Assembly (NCBI RefSeq): GCF_003008425.1
Contig: NZ_PXOQ01000007.1
Span: 186,001 to 250,000 of the forward strand
Source: Aurantibacter aestuarii
Lineage (GTDB): Bacteria; Bacteroidota; Bacteroidia; Flavobacteriales; Flavobacteriaceae
DNA length: 64,000 nt
Reading direction: 5' to 3'
Within the stretch, counting starts at the first letter, position 1. Every line of letters starts with the position of its first letter. Below, in pieces: positions 52,497-61,249 of this stretch. A program made the position numbers and the translations under genes. Under the pieces are notes generated by a model. It was not told where the DNA came from, did no database searches, and was given only the letters and a program-made list of their open reading frames with translations.

Positions 52497-53450
52497 TTTT
52501 TTAAAAATACTATATACGGGAAAGTGGTCGCTATAACCACCTTTATAACTTTTCCCCACATAGGTTCGGTAAGGTGTTCCCTTATAATCACCTTCCTGTT
52601 GTTTTAAAAATTCAGGGTCAAAGATATTTGCGGTATCAAATTTTAAGCTGTTTTTTTTACGTTCAAAACAGTTTATAGATAAAATAATCTGGTCAAATAA
52701 GTTCCACTCGCCACGATGTACCGTAGTACCACGATCTATAGACAGTAAGGTATCCATCGGGTTGTACAACTGATTGTTATTAACTAGATTTTTTACACTT
52801 TCACTACTCGGATCGTCGTTAAAATCGCCCATTATAATAATCTTAGCCTGTTCATTTTTACTTCTAATATTTTGTATGGTTTCTGAAACAAGATTTGAAA
52901 CCTCTAGTCGTTTGGTACCATTTTCATTATCACTACGTTTAGATGGCCAATGGTTGACTAACACATCTAATTTTTCGCCCATAAACTTTCCGTAAACATG
53001 TAAAATATCTCTGGTATAATCGACATCTCCATTAGCTTCTTCAAACACAATTGCTTTCACTTCAGCATGAATAACTTCAAATTTTTCAGAATTATACAGT
53101 AAAGCCACGTCAATACCGCGCTCATCTTTAGAATCGAAATGCACGTATTTATAATTGCCATTTGCTAATGCTTCAGCCTGAATTAAATCGTTTAAAACTT
53201 GTTTATTTTCAACTTCAGCTAAACCAACTATTACTGGCAAATCCTGTGTTTCTGCTATACCAATCTGAGAAATCGCATAACTAATTTTTTTAATTTTATT
53301 CTTGTAGCGTTTTAAAGTCCAACGCATTTCCGAGTTTTCGGTAAAATCGGAATCATGTTTTAATTTATCGTTATAAATATCAAACAGGTTTTCAATATTA
53401 TAAAATGCAAAACAATAGCGTTTTTTGCTGCGAAATGGGTTTTTTATCAA
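52494..53450 (-). CDS. Endonuclease/exonuclease/phosphatase family protein
   Basis: A 318-residue protein of the EEP superfamily. The metal-site motifs are in order: FYNIENLFD near residue 17, GLAEVENKQVL near 75 (catalytic Glu), GDFNDDPSSESV near 210 (DxN) and GGYSDHFPVYS near the C-terminus (SDHxP). It has no signal peptide. Substrate unknown: DNA, phosphoinositide-like lipids or nucleotides are possible. It is divergent from hflX. Confidence 0.88.
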   Translation of the reverse strand: MIKNPFRSKKRYCFAFYNIENLFDIYNDKLKHDSDFTENSEMRWTLKRYKNKIKKISYAISQIGIAETQDLPVIVGLAEVENKQVLNDLIQAEALANGNYKYVHFDSKDERGIDVALLYNSEKFEVIHAEVKAIVFEEANGDVDYTRDILHVYGKFMGEKLDVLVNHWPSKRSDNENGTKRLEVSNLVSETIQNIRSKNEQAKIIIMGDFNDDPSSESVKNLVNNNQLYNPMDTLLSIDRGTTVHRGEWNLFDQIILSINCFERKKNSLKFDTANIFDPEFLKQQEGDYKGTPYRTYVGKSYKGGYSDHFPVYSIFKK

Positions 53451-53505
53451 AGTTAAATATTTTGTAAGGTTTAAAAATACAAAATAATAAGTCTAAGCAA
53501 ATGAT

Positions 53506-53513
53506 TAACTTTG
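53506..53513 (+). promoter_or_regulatory. -7 promoter box for hflX
   Basis: TAACTTTG matches TAnnTTTG, 17 bp upstream of the ATG. Confidence 0.5.
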
Positions 53514-53530
53514 TAGTCTTATTATAATCT

Positions 53531-54757
53531 ATGTTAGAAAAAAAAGATATTAGTTTAGAACGTTGCGTTTTAATTGGAGTAATAACCCAAGAACAAGACG
53601 AAGTAAAATCCAAAGAATACTTAGACGAGTTAGAGTTTTTAACCTATACCGCTGGTGGAGAAACCATAAAGCGTTTTACCCAGAAAATGGAGATGCCTAA
53701 CCCTAAAACCTTTTTAGGAACAGGTAAGTTAGATGATGTTAGGCAATTTATAGAATCTAATGATATTGGAACCGCTATTTTTGATGATGAATTATCGGCT
53801 TCTCAACAACGTAATATTGGTGAAATATTACAATGTAAAGTTTTAGACAGGACCAATCTAATCTTAGATATTTTTGCACAACGTGCACAAACTAGTTATG
53901 CGCGTACACAGGTAGAATTAGCACAATGCGAATATTTGCTACCAAGATTACGAGGAATGTGGACGCACCTTGAACGTCAAAAAGGTGGTATTGGTATGCG
54001 TGGACCTGGTGAAACAGAGATTGAAACCGATAGACGTATTGTAAGAGATAAAATAGCGCTCTTAAAAAAGAAAATTGAAGTCATAGACAAGCAGCAAGCT
54101 GTACAACGAGGAAATCGCGGTAAAATGGTTCGTGTGGCTTTAGTAGGTTACACCAATGTTGGAAAATCTACTTTAATGAATACTATTAGTAAAAGTAAAG
54201 TTTTTGCCGAGAACAAGCTTTTTGCAACTTTAGATACGACTGTTCGTAAAGTCGTTATTCAGAACCTGCCATTTTTATTAAGTGATACGGTTGGGTTTAT
54301 TAGAAAACTTCCTACACAATTGGTGGACAGTTTTAAGAGTACTTTGGATGAAGTGCGTGAAGCCGATTTACTGTTACACGTGGTAGATATTTCTCATCCT
54401 AATTTTGAAGATCATATCGCATCTGTAAATAAAATTTTAGGCGAAATACATTGTGCAGATAAAGCTACAATCATGGTGTTTAATAAAATTGATGCTTATG
54501 AAGCGGAACCTTTTGACGAAACCGATTTAATAGCGATAAGAACAAAAGCACATTATAGTTTAAGTGAATGGAAAAAAACTTGGATGAATAAAATTGGAAA
54601 TAATGCTTTATTTATTTCTGCAACAAACAAAGAAAATCTTGAAGATTTTAAAGCCAGAGTTTACCAAGAAGTAAGAGATATACACGTAACACGTTTTCCG
54701 TACAACGAATTTTTATATCCGGATTACGATTATGACAATATGGGTGAAGAAGAATAA
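53531..54757 (+). CDS. hflX: Ribosome-splitting GTPase HflX
   Basis: A 408-residue GTPase. The N-terminal HflX domain (about 20-190) includes TFLGTGKLDD and LPRLRGMWTHLERQKGGIGMRGPGETEIE. The G domain follows with G1 VGYTNVGKSTLMN, G3 DTVGFIRKLP and G4 NKID. The C-terminal ~50 residues are helical. It rescues stalled ribosomes and acts in heat stress. It is a single-gene unit with its own promoter box and a terminator right after it. Confidence 0.96.
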   Translation: MLEKKDISLERCVLIGVITQEQDEVKSKEYLDELEFLTYTAGGETIKRFTQKMEMPNPKTFLGTGKLDDVRQFIESNDIGTAIFDDELSASQQRNIGEILQCKVLDRTNLILDIFAQRAQTSYARTQVELAQCEYLLPRLRGMWTHLERQKGGIGMRGPGETEIETDRRIVRDKIALLKKKIEVIDKQQAVQRGNRGKMVRVALVGYTNVGKSTLMNTISKSKVFAENKLFATLDTTVRKVVIQNLPFLLSDTVGFIRKLPTQLVDSFKSTLDEVREADLLLHVVDISHPNFEDHIASVNKILGEIHCADKATIMVFNKIDAYEAEPFDETDLIAIRTKAHYSLSEWKKTWMNKIGNNALFISATNKENLEDFKARVYQEVRDIHVTRFPYNEFLYPDYDYDNMGEEE

Positions 54758-54778
54758 CCATTCTTTATCTTTTCAAAA

Positions 54779-54812
54779 TAAAAAGCCACACTAAATAGTG
54801 TGGCTTTTTATT
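54779..54812. terminator. Bidirectional terminator between hflX and the DUF3078 gene
   Basis: Stem AAAAGCCACACTA/TAGTGTGGCTTTT with A- and T-runs. It serves both convergent genes. Confidence 0.85.
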
Positions 54813-54833
54813 TTTAATCAGATTGAAAGGGAT

Positions 54834-55739
54834 TTAAAAAGTATAGTTAAACCCTAAACCAAACACTTCTCTAATCTGAAACCCTTTAGAGCCATCGTTA
54901 GTAATAACGTTATCATCATAAATAGCTTGAAATGCGATGTTAGCCGACATAAATTTATTAATCTTCATAGCTAAATTCATGGTGTAATCGATATCTACAT
55001 TTTGTGGCTTATCTAAGTAGTTAGAATATAAGTTTAAAATGTTTTCCATAGTTACATTCTCTACCAATTTAAGCTTGTAATACGCGTTTAAAGAGGCTCC
55101 AAATTCAAAACGAGAGGTTTCATTAGCTTCTACACCAAAATAACCACCAGCATCGTTAAATTCATCTTCAAAACCAGGCGCAACCGCAGTAAATTCATCA
55201 TGTACAAATATAAAACGTGCTGTAGCAGGCGCTATGTTTACACTTAAATTATTAGATTTTTTCCATAACATTCCAGGTCCAACCTGTAAATAAGCAGGAG
55301 AGAAAAAGTGAGTTATTTTTTCTCCGTCCTCATTGAAACCAGAATCCATTTGTGTTTTAAAGTTTAAAAAAGCTGAATAAAACCAAGTTGCACTACCTTT
55401 TACTTCCTTTCCTAATAAAGACGTAAACTCTAAGCGGTCATCTGTTTTTGTAAAGTTTTCAGCATCGTCTATTTTTGTAACACCGTAAGCTACAATAAAT
55501 CTGTTATCCCAGATAATATCATCATTTACATAGTTAAAATCGTAATTTAAAGATAAGTTACCTGCAATACTAGATACACCACCTGCAGTCCAGTTATTGT
55601 TAAATGCCGATTGGTTAAACAATACTTGAAATTGCCCAGATCTAGTCCATCCTTGCTTTGTAGAATCTGCTTCTTTGTCTTGCGCATTCATTGAAACCAG
55701 TCCAACAAATAATGCCATAATAAGTGTTAGTTTTTTCAT
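54834..55739 (-). CDS. DUF3078 exported protein
   Basis: A 301-residue protein with a signal peptide (KKLTLIMALFVGLVSMNAQ). The mature part is β-rich with the DUF3078 pattern: GWTRSGQFQVLFNQSAFNNNWTAGG, a central AYGVTKIDD, and a barrel-like aromatic end GLGFNYTF. It is likely to be an outer-membrane barrel. It closes the SUF-linked block on the minus strand, a place familiar in Flavobacteriaceae, although a role in Fe-S assembly is unlikely. A -7 box lies at 55761-55768. Confidence 0.85.
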   Translation of the reverse strand: MKKLTLIMALFVGLVSMNAQDKEADSTKQGWTRSGQFQVLFNQSAFNNNWTAGGVSSIAGNLSLNYDFNYVNDDIIWDNRFIVAYGVTKIDDAENFTKTDDRLEFTSLLGKEVKGSATWFYSAFLNFKTQMDSGFNEDGEKITHFFSPAYLQVGPGMLWKKSNNLSVNIAPATARFIFVHDEFTAVAPGFEDEFNDAGGYFGVEANETSRFEFGASLNAYYKLKLVENVTMENILNLYSNYLDKPQNVDIDYTMNLAMKINKFMSANIAFQAIYDDNVITNDGSKGFQIREVFGLGFNYTF

Positions 55740-55760
55740 GTCTTTTTAATTTTGAAAATG

Positions 55761-55768
55761 CAAAAGTA
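55761..55768 (-). promoter_or_regulatory. -7 promoter box for the DUF3078 gene
   Basis: Reads TACTTTTG on the minus strand, matching TAnnTTTG, 21 bp upstream of the ATG. It would separate this gene from the sufE-SufT-DUF2480 transcript. Confidence 0.5.
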
Positions 55769-55832
55769 CTATTTCTTTATAGTTTAGAAAATAGAAAAAT
55801 GTCTTATTTCTGAAAAGTCTATAACTATCTTA

Positions 55833-56339
55833 TCACTTACGCTTATATAAAGGCACAGCAGAACAAGCTTCTCCAAACATGATGGATTTAGCAATTGGTT
55901 TTAATAAGTTGGTTGCCATAATATAAGCACTATTAGGTACCGGCTTTTTAGCACAGCCTTTTATAATTACGGGCTTATCCTTAAACTCGGTAAGATCTAA
56001 ATCTTGTAATTGATTTTGATATAATGTGGTTTCTAGTGCTACTAAATCTCCTGAAGCAGTGTAAGCAGAATGAGGCTGCAATGCAATAGCAATTAACATA
56101 TAAGCCCAATCTGGCACTATGGCATCTGTACTACAATATATAGCAACATAGCAAGACTTATACTGTTCCCAATTATGAGTTTTAACGCGTTCTCTAAAAT
56201 CTTTTTCTCTAAGAATTAACTCATGTTCCAACCAATCTTTTAAGTCAATAACAATACGTGGTCCAGGCACATAATAATCTTCAAGGTCAAAAACCTTTAA
56301 AACACTATTGGATACGCGATTTATAATTTCGTCTGGCAT
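55833..56339 (-). CDS. DUF2480 family protein
   Basis: A 168-residue soluble protein. It opens EIINRVSNSVLKVFDLEDYYVPGPRIVIDLKDWLEHELILREKDFR-like and contains CYVAIYCSTDAIVPDWAYML and KPVIIKGCAKKPVPNSAYI, matching DUF2480. The conserved cysteines near the C-terminus and its position right after the SufT-like gene suggest a link to Fe-S assembly, but no role is established. 30 bp separate it from the SufT-like gene. Confidence 0.82.
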   Translation of the reverse strand: MPDEIINRVSNSVLKVFDLEDYYVPGPRIVIDLKDWLEHELILREKDFRERVKTHNWEQYKSCYVAIYCSTDAIVPDWAYMLIAIALQPHSAYTASGDLVALETTLYQNQLQDLDLTEFKDKPVIIKGCAKKPVPNSAYIMATNLLKPIAKSIMFGEACSAVPLYKRK

Positions 56340-56369
56340 ACTAAAAAGAAGTGGTTATATTAATACAAA

Positions 56370-56696
56370 TTAAAGCATTCCTAATTCCAGCTTAGCTTCT
56401 TCACTCATTAAGTCCTGAGTCCAAGGTGGATCGAATGTAATTTCTACTTCTGCGTCGTTAACATCTTTTAAAGATCTTACCTTATCCTCTACTTCTTTTG
56501 GTAAAGTTTCGGCTACCGGGCAATTAGGTGTGGTTAAAGTCATTAAAATTTTAACATCGTAATCTTCATTTACAAACACATCATAGATTAATCCTAGTTC
56601 GTATATGTCTACAGGAATTTCCGGATCAAAAATGGTTTTTAAAACTTTTACAATTTTTTCACCTAATTCTGCTGTATCTATAGTTGTTTCGCTCAT
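56370..56696 (-). CDS. SUF-associated MIP18/DUF59 protein (SufT-like)
   Basis: A 108-residue protein of the DUF59/MIP18 family. IFDPEIPVDIYELGLIYDV near residue 22 and LTTPNCPVAETLP near 56, with the conserved Cys, are the family motifs, ending in EITFDPPWTQDLMSEEAKLELG. It assists maturation of Fe-S proteins alongside SUF. It lies between sufE and DUF2480, about 30 bp from each, in one likely transcript. Confidence 0.92.
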   Translation of the reverse strand: MSETTIDTAELGEKIVKVLKTIFDPEIPVDIYELGLIYDVFVNEDYDVKILMTLTTPNCPVAETLPKEVEDKVRSLKDVNDAEVEITFDPPWTQDLMSEEAKLELGML

Positions 56697-56726
56697 GTTA
56701 TTATAAATTTAATCAATTAAAAAACT

Positions 56727-57152
56727 TTAATTAACTTGGGTTTGGTATGCAATAGCATACATTTTTAATTGCTTAATCATGCTGACTAGGCCATTTGCTC
56801 GTGTTGGAGACAAATGTTCTTTCAGTCCAATTTCATCTATAAAATCGGTATTGGCTTCCATGATAGCCTTTGGAGATTGGTTTGAAAATACACGGATAAG
56901 TATAGCAATAATCCCTTTGGTAATTATGGCATCACTATCTGCCGTAAACTCAATTTTATTATCATTAAATTCGGCATGAACCCAAACTTTACTTTGGCAA
57001 CCTTTTATAATATTATCTTCCGTTTTAAATTGCTCGTCTATTAAGGGTAATGTTTTACCAAGATCTATCATATACTGGTAACGCTCTTCCCAATCTTCAA
57101 ACATAGAAAATTCGTCAATAATATCTTCCTGTATCTCTTGTATGCTTTGCAT
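56727..57152 (-). CDS. sufE: Fe-S assembly sulfur acceptor SufE
   Basis: A 141-residue protein that takes the persulfide sulfur from SufS and passes it to the scaffold. The active cysteine is in NIIKGCQSKVWV near residue 50. FSMFEDWEERYQYMIDLGKTLP opens the fold, and GLKEHLSPTRANGLVSMI ends it. Length is normal. It heads the sufE-SufT-DUF2480 group, but a lipoprotein and a protease gene separate it from sufS. Confidence 0.95.
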   Translation of the reverse strand: MQSIQEIQEDIIDEFSMFEDWEERYQYMIDLGKTLPLIDEQFKTEDNIIKGCQSKVWVHAEFNDNKIEFTADSDAIITKGIIAILIRVFSNQSPKAIMEANTDFIDEIGLKEHLSPTRANGLVSMIKQLKMYAIAYQTQVN

Positions 57153-57210
57153 GTCTAAAACTTCATTTTAAGTATTCAGTGCAAAATTAATGAAAAGCCT
57201 TGTAATGACC

Positions 57211-57699
57211 TTAGTTTTTAGATGGTATTAACGACATCATTTTATCAATAATGGGAGCAATAGCTTTATGAGGGTTTCCAGCATCAAAAGTTGGAGTTTG
57301 AAGACCTTCTTCATCTTTTTGTACATATATTGAAAAAGTTGCGTGTGCAGCGCCATCATATTGGTGCGCTTTGCTTGGAGCTTCTAAACTCGGTATTGTT
57401 TTAACATCTAAGTCTGCCATAAGTAGCATCAAGTCGTTCCAATTTTTTTCTGTATTTGAAATAGCTATTAACTCGTCATTACGATTTAGTTTATAGTTTA
57501 TAAATTTTTCTGTAATTCTAACCAAAATATGAGAACCTCTTGAGTTTGCTGTATATTCTAACATTTGTATGTTATTAATCATGTCTCTTTTTTCTTGGGT
57601 TAGACTACTATAATTATCACCAGTGTTTGAAGCTAAATCTTTAGAGCCTCCACAGGCATTTATCATAATGGTACTGAATATTATTAGTATAAATTTCAT
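57211..57699 (-). CDS. Small lipoprotein of unknown function
   Basis: A 162-residue lipoprotein with a lipobox MINACGG at about residue 16. The mature part has β-strand patterns (MLEYTANSRGSHILVRITEKFINYKL and AHATFSIYV) and no motif I recognise. It lies between sufE and the M43 protease gene. Its promoter is not clear. Terminator-like sequence at 57729-57757 lies upstream of it. Confidence 0.7.
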   Translation of the reverse strand: MKFILIIFSTIMINACGGSKDLASNTGDNYSSLTQEKRDMINNIQMLEYTANSRGSHILVRITEKFINYKLNRNDELIAISNTEKNWNDLMLLMADLDVKTIPSLEAPSKAHQYDGAAHATFSIYVQKDEEGLQTPTFDAGNPHKAIAPIIDKMMSLIPSKN

Positions 57700-57728
57700 A
57701 AGAATAGTTTTTGTTCTCTTAATAATAC

Positions 57729-57757
57729 AAAAAAGACGCCAAAAATGGCGTCTTTTA
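57729..57757. terminator. Terminator after the M43 protease gene
   Basis: Stem AAAAGACGCC/GGCGTCTTTT with a T-run on the minus strand. It separates the protease gene from the lipoprotein and sufE. Confidence 0.8.
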
Positions 57758-57775
57758 CTTTAAAGTATTTTATAA

Positions 57776-58855
57776 TTAATTTGCCATAGCTGCTCTTGGT
57801 CCACCTGAAGCAAAAATAGAACGCATTCTTACTTTTTGACCACTAGAGAACATACTCATACAAGCATCATTTGTGTAATCCATATAATTCATGGTCATAT
57901 CATTAGATCTACAGTTTACAGTAGGATAAGATGGGCATCCATAATTTGGACCGTCTGAGCTTGGTGTATCTGCTACAAAATCATCCTGACGACATCTTCC
58001 ATCTCCCCATATGTGGCGTAAGTTTAAATAGTGTCCAACTTCATGTGTTAAAGTTCTACCACCATCAAAAGGTGCTGCTACATAACCCGTTGTCCCAAAA
58101 TACTGAGGTGAAACTACCACTCCATCTGTACTCGCTGGACCTCCTGGAAATTGTGCGTATCCTAAAATACCACCACCAATATTACATACCCAGATGTTTA
58201 AATGCGTATTTGGAGATACAGGTGGATAAGCTATTTTCATAGCATCATTTGTACCCCATGAAGTTCTAGAGTTTGAATATCTAAATGTATTGGCTAGCGT
58301 AAAGTTAATTTCTGAATCTGCTGCTAAACCAGAAAATTCACTAGGAATTGAGTTGGCATCAGAGTTCGTTTTTCTAAAATCTTGATTTAAAACATTTATT
58401 TGTGAATTAATTTGAGAACTACTAATGTTTTCATTAGAGTTACTATAAATAACATGTACATAAACTGGAATATTTATTACTCCTAAATTATCTGAAGTGT
58501 CACCACCACCAGTTCCTCCATCAGAACCACCGCCTCCATTATTTCCATTTCCATTTCCGTTTCCAGGTTTCATGTTTGCAGCAAATACTCTAGAATTGTA
58601 TTCGATATCATACATTTTTTTATTTAAACCTTTATTCTCATTTAACAAGCGGTTTAAGTTAACCATAGAATAACACGAAGATTTTCCGTTAGCCATTCTA
58701 TTTTGTTCATCTATATCTGCGTCTGTATAAAGGTAGAAATCGGACATATCTACTTTATTCTGCGTATCGGTATTTGCGATTTCATCAGATTTGTCATCGC
58801 TACAAGATGTAGCAAATAAACCTAGTGCTGTTAGAATTAAAAATGTTTTTTTCAT
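57776..58855 (-). CDS. M43 (pappalysin-like) zinc metalloprotease, lipoprotein
   Basis: A 359-residue protease with an SPII signal ending ATSC near residue 18. A Gly/Asn-rich linker (about 97-125) precedes the catalytic domain. The extended zinc motif HEVGHYLNLRHIWGD (HExxHxxxxxH) is near 268, and the Met-turn MTMNYMDYTNDACMSMFS follows near 325. It has no T9SS domain. The lipidated enzyme probably sits on the outer membrane and cleaves extracellular protein. It lies between sufS and the small lipoprotein gene. Confidence 0.9.
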   Translation of the reverse strand: MKKTFLILTALGLFATSCSDDKSDEIANTDTQNKVDMSDFYLYTDADIDEQNRMANGKSSCYSMVNLNRLLNENKGLNKKMYDIEYNSRVFAANMKPGNGNGNGNNGGGGSDGGTGGGDTSDNLGVINIPVYVHVIYSNSNENISSSQINSQINVLNQDFRKTNSDANSIPSEFSGLAADSEINFTLANTFRYSNSRTSWGTNDAMKIAYPPVSPNTHLNIWVCNIGGGILGYAQFPGGPASTDGVVVSPQYFGTTGYVAAPFDGGRTLTHEVGHYLNLRHIWGDGRCRQDDFVADTPSSDGPNYGCPSYPTVNCRSNDMTMNYMDYTNDACMSMFSSGQKVRMRSIFASGGPRAAMAN

Positions 58856-58972
58856 AAATAATTATATTTAATTAATATTCTCTATGAACTTATTAATTAT
58901 TTATGAGTTTTGTTGTGAATTTATCTCATTTATGATATCATTAACGTTTCGTTAACAATTAAAAAACATCCT

Positions 58973-60187
58973 TTAACTCAACATCATTTTTGCTTTTTTA
59001 ACTCCTGCTACTAATGCATCTACCTCATTTTTAGTGTTGTAGAAAGCAAATGAAGCTCTTACGGTTCCCGGAATATTATAAAATGTCATAATTGGTTGTG
59101 CACAATGGTGACCTGTTCTTACCGCAATACCCATTTTATCTAGTAAAGTTCCAACATCGTAGGGATGAATATCTTCCAGATTAAATGATATTACAGAGGT
59201 TTTGTCTTTTGAGGTTCCAAATATTTTTAGTCCTTCAATTTTAAGTAATTCTGACGTGGCATAGTCTAAAAGTTCATGCTCGTAAGTGGCAATGTTATCG
59301 AAACCTATCGCATTCATATAATCTATTGCCGCTCCAAAAGCAATACCACCACAAATGTTTGGAGTTCCAGCTTCAAATTTATGAGGCAAACCTGCATAGG
59401 TGGTTTTTTCAAAACTCACTGTTGCAATCATTTCTCCTCCACCTTGGTAAGGTGGCAATTTTTCCAACCATTCTTGTTTCCCGTATAGCATACCAACGCC
59501 GGTTGGACCGCACATTTTATGGGCAGAGGTCACATAAAAATCGACATCTAAAGCCTGAACATCTGGTTTTAAATGCGGACAAGCCTGAGCACCATCTATT
59601 AAAACCGCTGCGCCCACCTGACGCGCTTGTTTTATGATGTAATCGATAGGGTTTATAGTTCCTAACGCATTTGAAATATGGTTGGTAAACACCAACTTGG
59701 TTTTAGGGTTTAGTAAACTGTTATAAGCATCCATATCTAAAGCACCTTCCAATGTCATAGGAATGACCTTTAAAATTGCTCCAGTTTTCTCACAAAGCAT
59801 TTGCCAAGGGACAATATTACTATGATGTTCTAAAGCCGAAACAATGATTTCGTCTCCTTTTTCTAATAGCGAAGCAAAGCCATGTGCCACTAAATTGATG
59901 CTCTCTGTTGTTCCTGAAGTTAGAATAATTTCGTAAGCTTCTTTAGCATTAAAATGCTTTTGGATTTTAAGACGTGCTTCTTCATATTTATCGGTTGCTT
60001 CTTGACTTAAACTATGCACACCACGATGTATATTAGCATTGTAATTACTATAATAATCTACAATAACATCTATTACCTGTTGTGGCGTTTGGGAAGTTGC
60101 ACCATTATCTAAATAGACTAATGGCTTACCATTAACTTCTCTTTTTAAGATTGGGAAATCTTCTCTTATTTTCTTTACATCTAGCAT
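58973..60187 (-). CDS. sufS: Cysteine desulfurase SufS
   Basis: A 404-residue PLP enzyme that supplies sulfur for Fe-S clusters. The PLP lysine is in FYVTSAHKMCGPTGVGML near 225, ALEHHSNIVPWQ near 122 and IDGAQACPHL near 200 belong to the active site, and the catalytic cysteine is in VRTGHHCAQPIM near 361, in the group II context. Length is normal. A -7 box lies 4 bp upstream of the ATG, so this gene has its own promoter and may be leaderless. Confidence 0.96.
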   Translation of the reverse strand: MLDVKKIREDFPILKREVNGKPLVYLDNGATSQTPQQVIDVIVDYYSNYNANIHRGVHSLSQEATDKYEEARLKIQKHFNAKEAYEIILTSGTTESINLVAHGFASLLEKGDEIIVSALEHHSNIVPWQMLCEKTGAILKVIPMTLEGALDMDAYNSLLNPKTKLVFTNHISNALGTINPIDYIIKQARQVGAAVLIDGAQACPHLKPDVQALDVDFYVTSAHKMCGPTGVGMLYGKQEWLEKLPPYQGGGEMIATVSFEKTTYAGLPHKFEAGTPNICGGIAFGAAIDYMNAIGFDNIATYEHELLDYATSELLKIEGLKIFGTSKDKTSVISFNLEDIHPYDVGTLLDKMGIAVRTGHHCAQPIMTFYNIPGTVRASFAFYNTKNEVDALVAGVKKAKMMLS

Positions 60188-60191
60188 ACTA

Positions 60192-60199
60192 CAAAAATA
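60192..60199 (-). promoter_or_regulatory. -7 promoter box for sufS, very close to the start
   Basis: Reads TATTTTTG on the minus strand, matching TAnnTTTG, only 4 bp upstream of the sufS ATG. It would uncouple sufS from sufBCD. Confidence 0.45.
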
Positions 60200-60241
60200 C
60201 GCTTTGTTAGTTTAATAGAGAATTTTTTTATGGATTTCGAG

Positions 60242-61045
60242 TTAAAAATAAGTGTACGCGTTACTACTAGAGGTACATCTTACCACATTACCATAGGCGT
60301 CATATTCTGGATTTTTGCAAACTATAGATTGTGCATTTGCAGAATAACCATTCTCTTTAACCAATTCATCTATAAGTGTCCCATTTTGGTTGTAGGTTTG
60401 ATTAATAATGTAGTAACCATTACCTCTAGAATATGTTATTTTACCATCTTTAAAATTTGAATAATCATAGCTATTGTAAAAGCCTGTGTTTTCCTCATTA
60501 TCCGACCATAATCTGCTTTCAACAAGTCTTTTATTATCGTCATATGTATAGGTCGCTATTTCGTTTTTAAAACTATAGTTATGTACCGATTTATCTGTTA
60601 TTTCTTTTACTAATAGATTGTTTTTATACTCAAAAGTCATTGGATCTATTTGGTAGTAATCTGGTAAATTTTCTGACTCTAGAAGTTTAAAATTAGTGAT
60701 AAAGTCTTTTTCGTTTTTAGTGTATTCAGTTTTCATCCAACCATTATCTTCTACATAAGAAACTTTATGAATGGTGTTGTTATTAGGATAAAAATAGGCT
60801 TCATTTAGAGTTTTATTTCCTTCGCTGTCTATAACGTAAACTTTATCTAATTGCTTTTGTGCATTAAACTCGTAATAATAATACTGATTTATATGTGCTG
60901 TTTTTACTGGACCTTTTAAGTTAAAATGTTCTAGCTTATATTTTAAAGCTACTGGGTTAAAAGGCGCTTTTGCAATTGAAGGGTTTTGTTGTGCATTAAC
61001 GTTTACTATAAAGAAAACGATTAAAATTTTAACGATAGTTTTCAT
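60242..61045 (-). CDS. Exported YD/RHS-like repeat protein of unknown function
   Basis: A 267-residue protein with a signal peptide (KTIVKILIVFFIVNVNAQ). The rest has repeated Tyr-rich strands such as YEFNAQKQLDKVYVIDSEGN, YDDNKRLVESRLWS and YDAYGNVVRCTSSSN, loosely like YD/RHS β-repeats. It is probably a surface or periplasmic protein. Partners unknown. It interrupts the suf order between sufD and sufS. Confidence 0.65.
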   Translation of the reverse strand: MKTIVKILIVFFIVNVNAQQNPSIAKAPFNPVALKYKLEHFNLKGPVKTAHINQYYYYEFNAQKQLDKVYVIDSEGNKTLNEAYFYPNNNTIHKVSYVEDNGWMKTEYTKNEKDFITNFKLLESENLPDYYQIDPMTFEYKNNLLVKEITDKSVHNYSFKNEIATYTYDDNKRLVESRLWSDNEENTGFYNSYDYSNFKDGKITYSRGNGYYIINQTYNQNGTLIDELVKENGYSANAQSIVCKNPEYDAYGNVVRCTSSSNAYTYF

Positions 61046-61118
61046 GCTTTTAGATTTTAATATAAACCTCTAAAAAACTCGATGAATAAACCATACGTCA
61101 ATTGTCGTATTTTTTTAG

Positions 61119-61194
61119 CCTTGATAGAAGCGGCATCCTTTTTTTGCTTTGGCAAATGGCAAAAAAAGATTTAGTGGATAGCAAGATGAGCTCC
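61119..61194 (+). repeat. Structured intergenic repeat, copy D
   Basis: Shares with copy B the core GGCATCCTTTTTTTGCTTTG and GGCAAAAAAAGAT, forming the same poly-T/poly-A stem, but has a different far end (GATGAGCTCC). It lies in the 204-bp gap between sufD and the YD-like gene. The rest of the gap is only the sufD terminator. Confidence 0.75.
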
Positions 61195-61199
61195 AAATA

Positions 61200-61230
61200 A
61201 AAAAGCAGCTACTTAAAAGTAACTGCTTTA
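61200..61230 (-). terminator. Terminator after sufD
   Basis: Stem AAAGCAG/CTGCTTT extended by CTACTT/AAGTA. On the minus strand it is followed by a T-run. It lies 20 bp past the sufD stop. Confidence 0.75.
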
Positions 61231-61249
61231 ATATATAAGTTTTAAGCTT

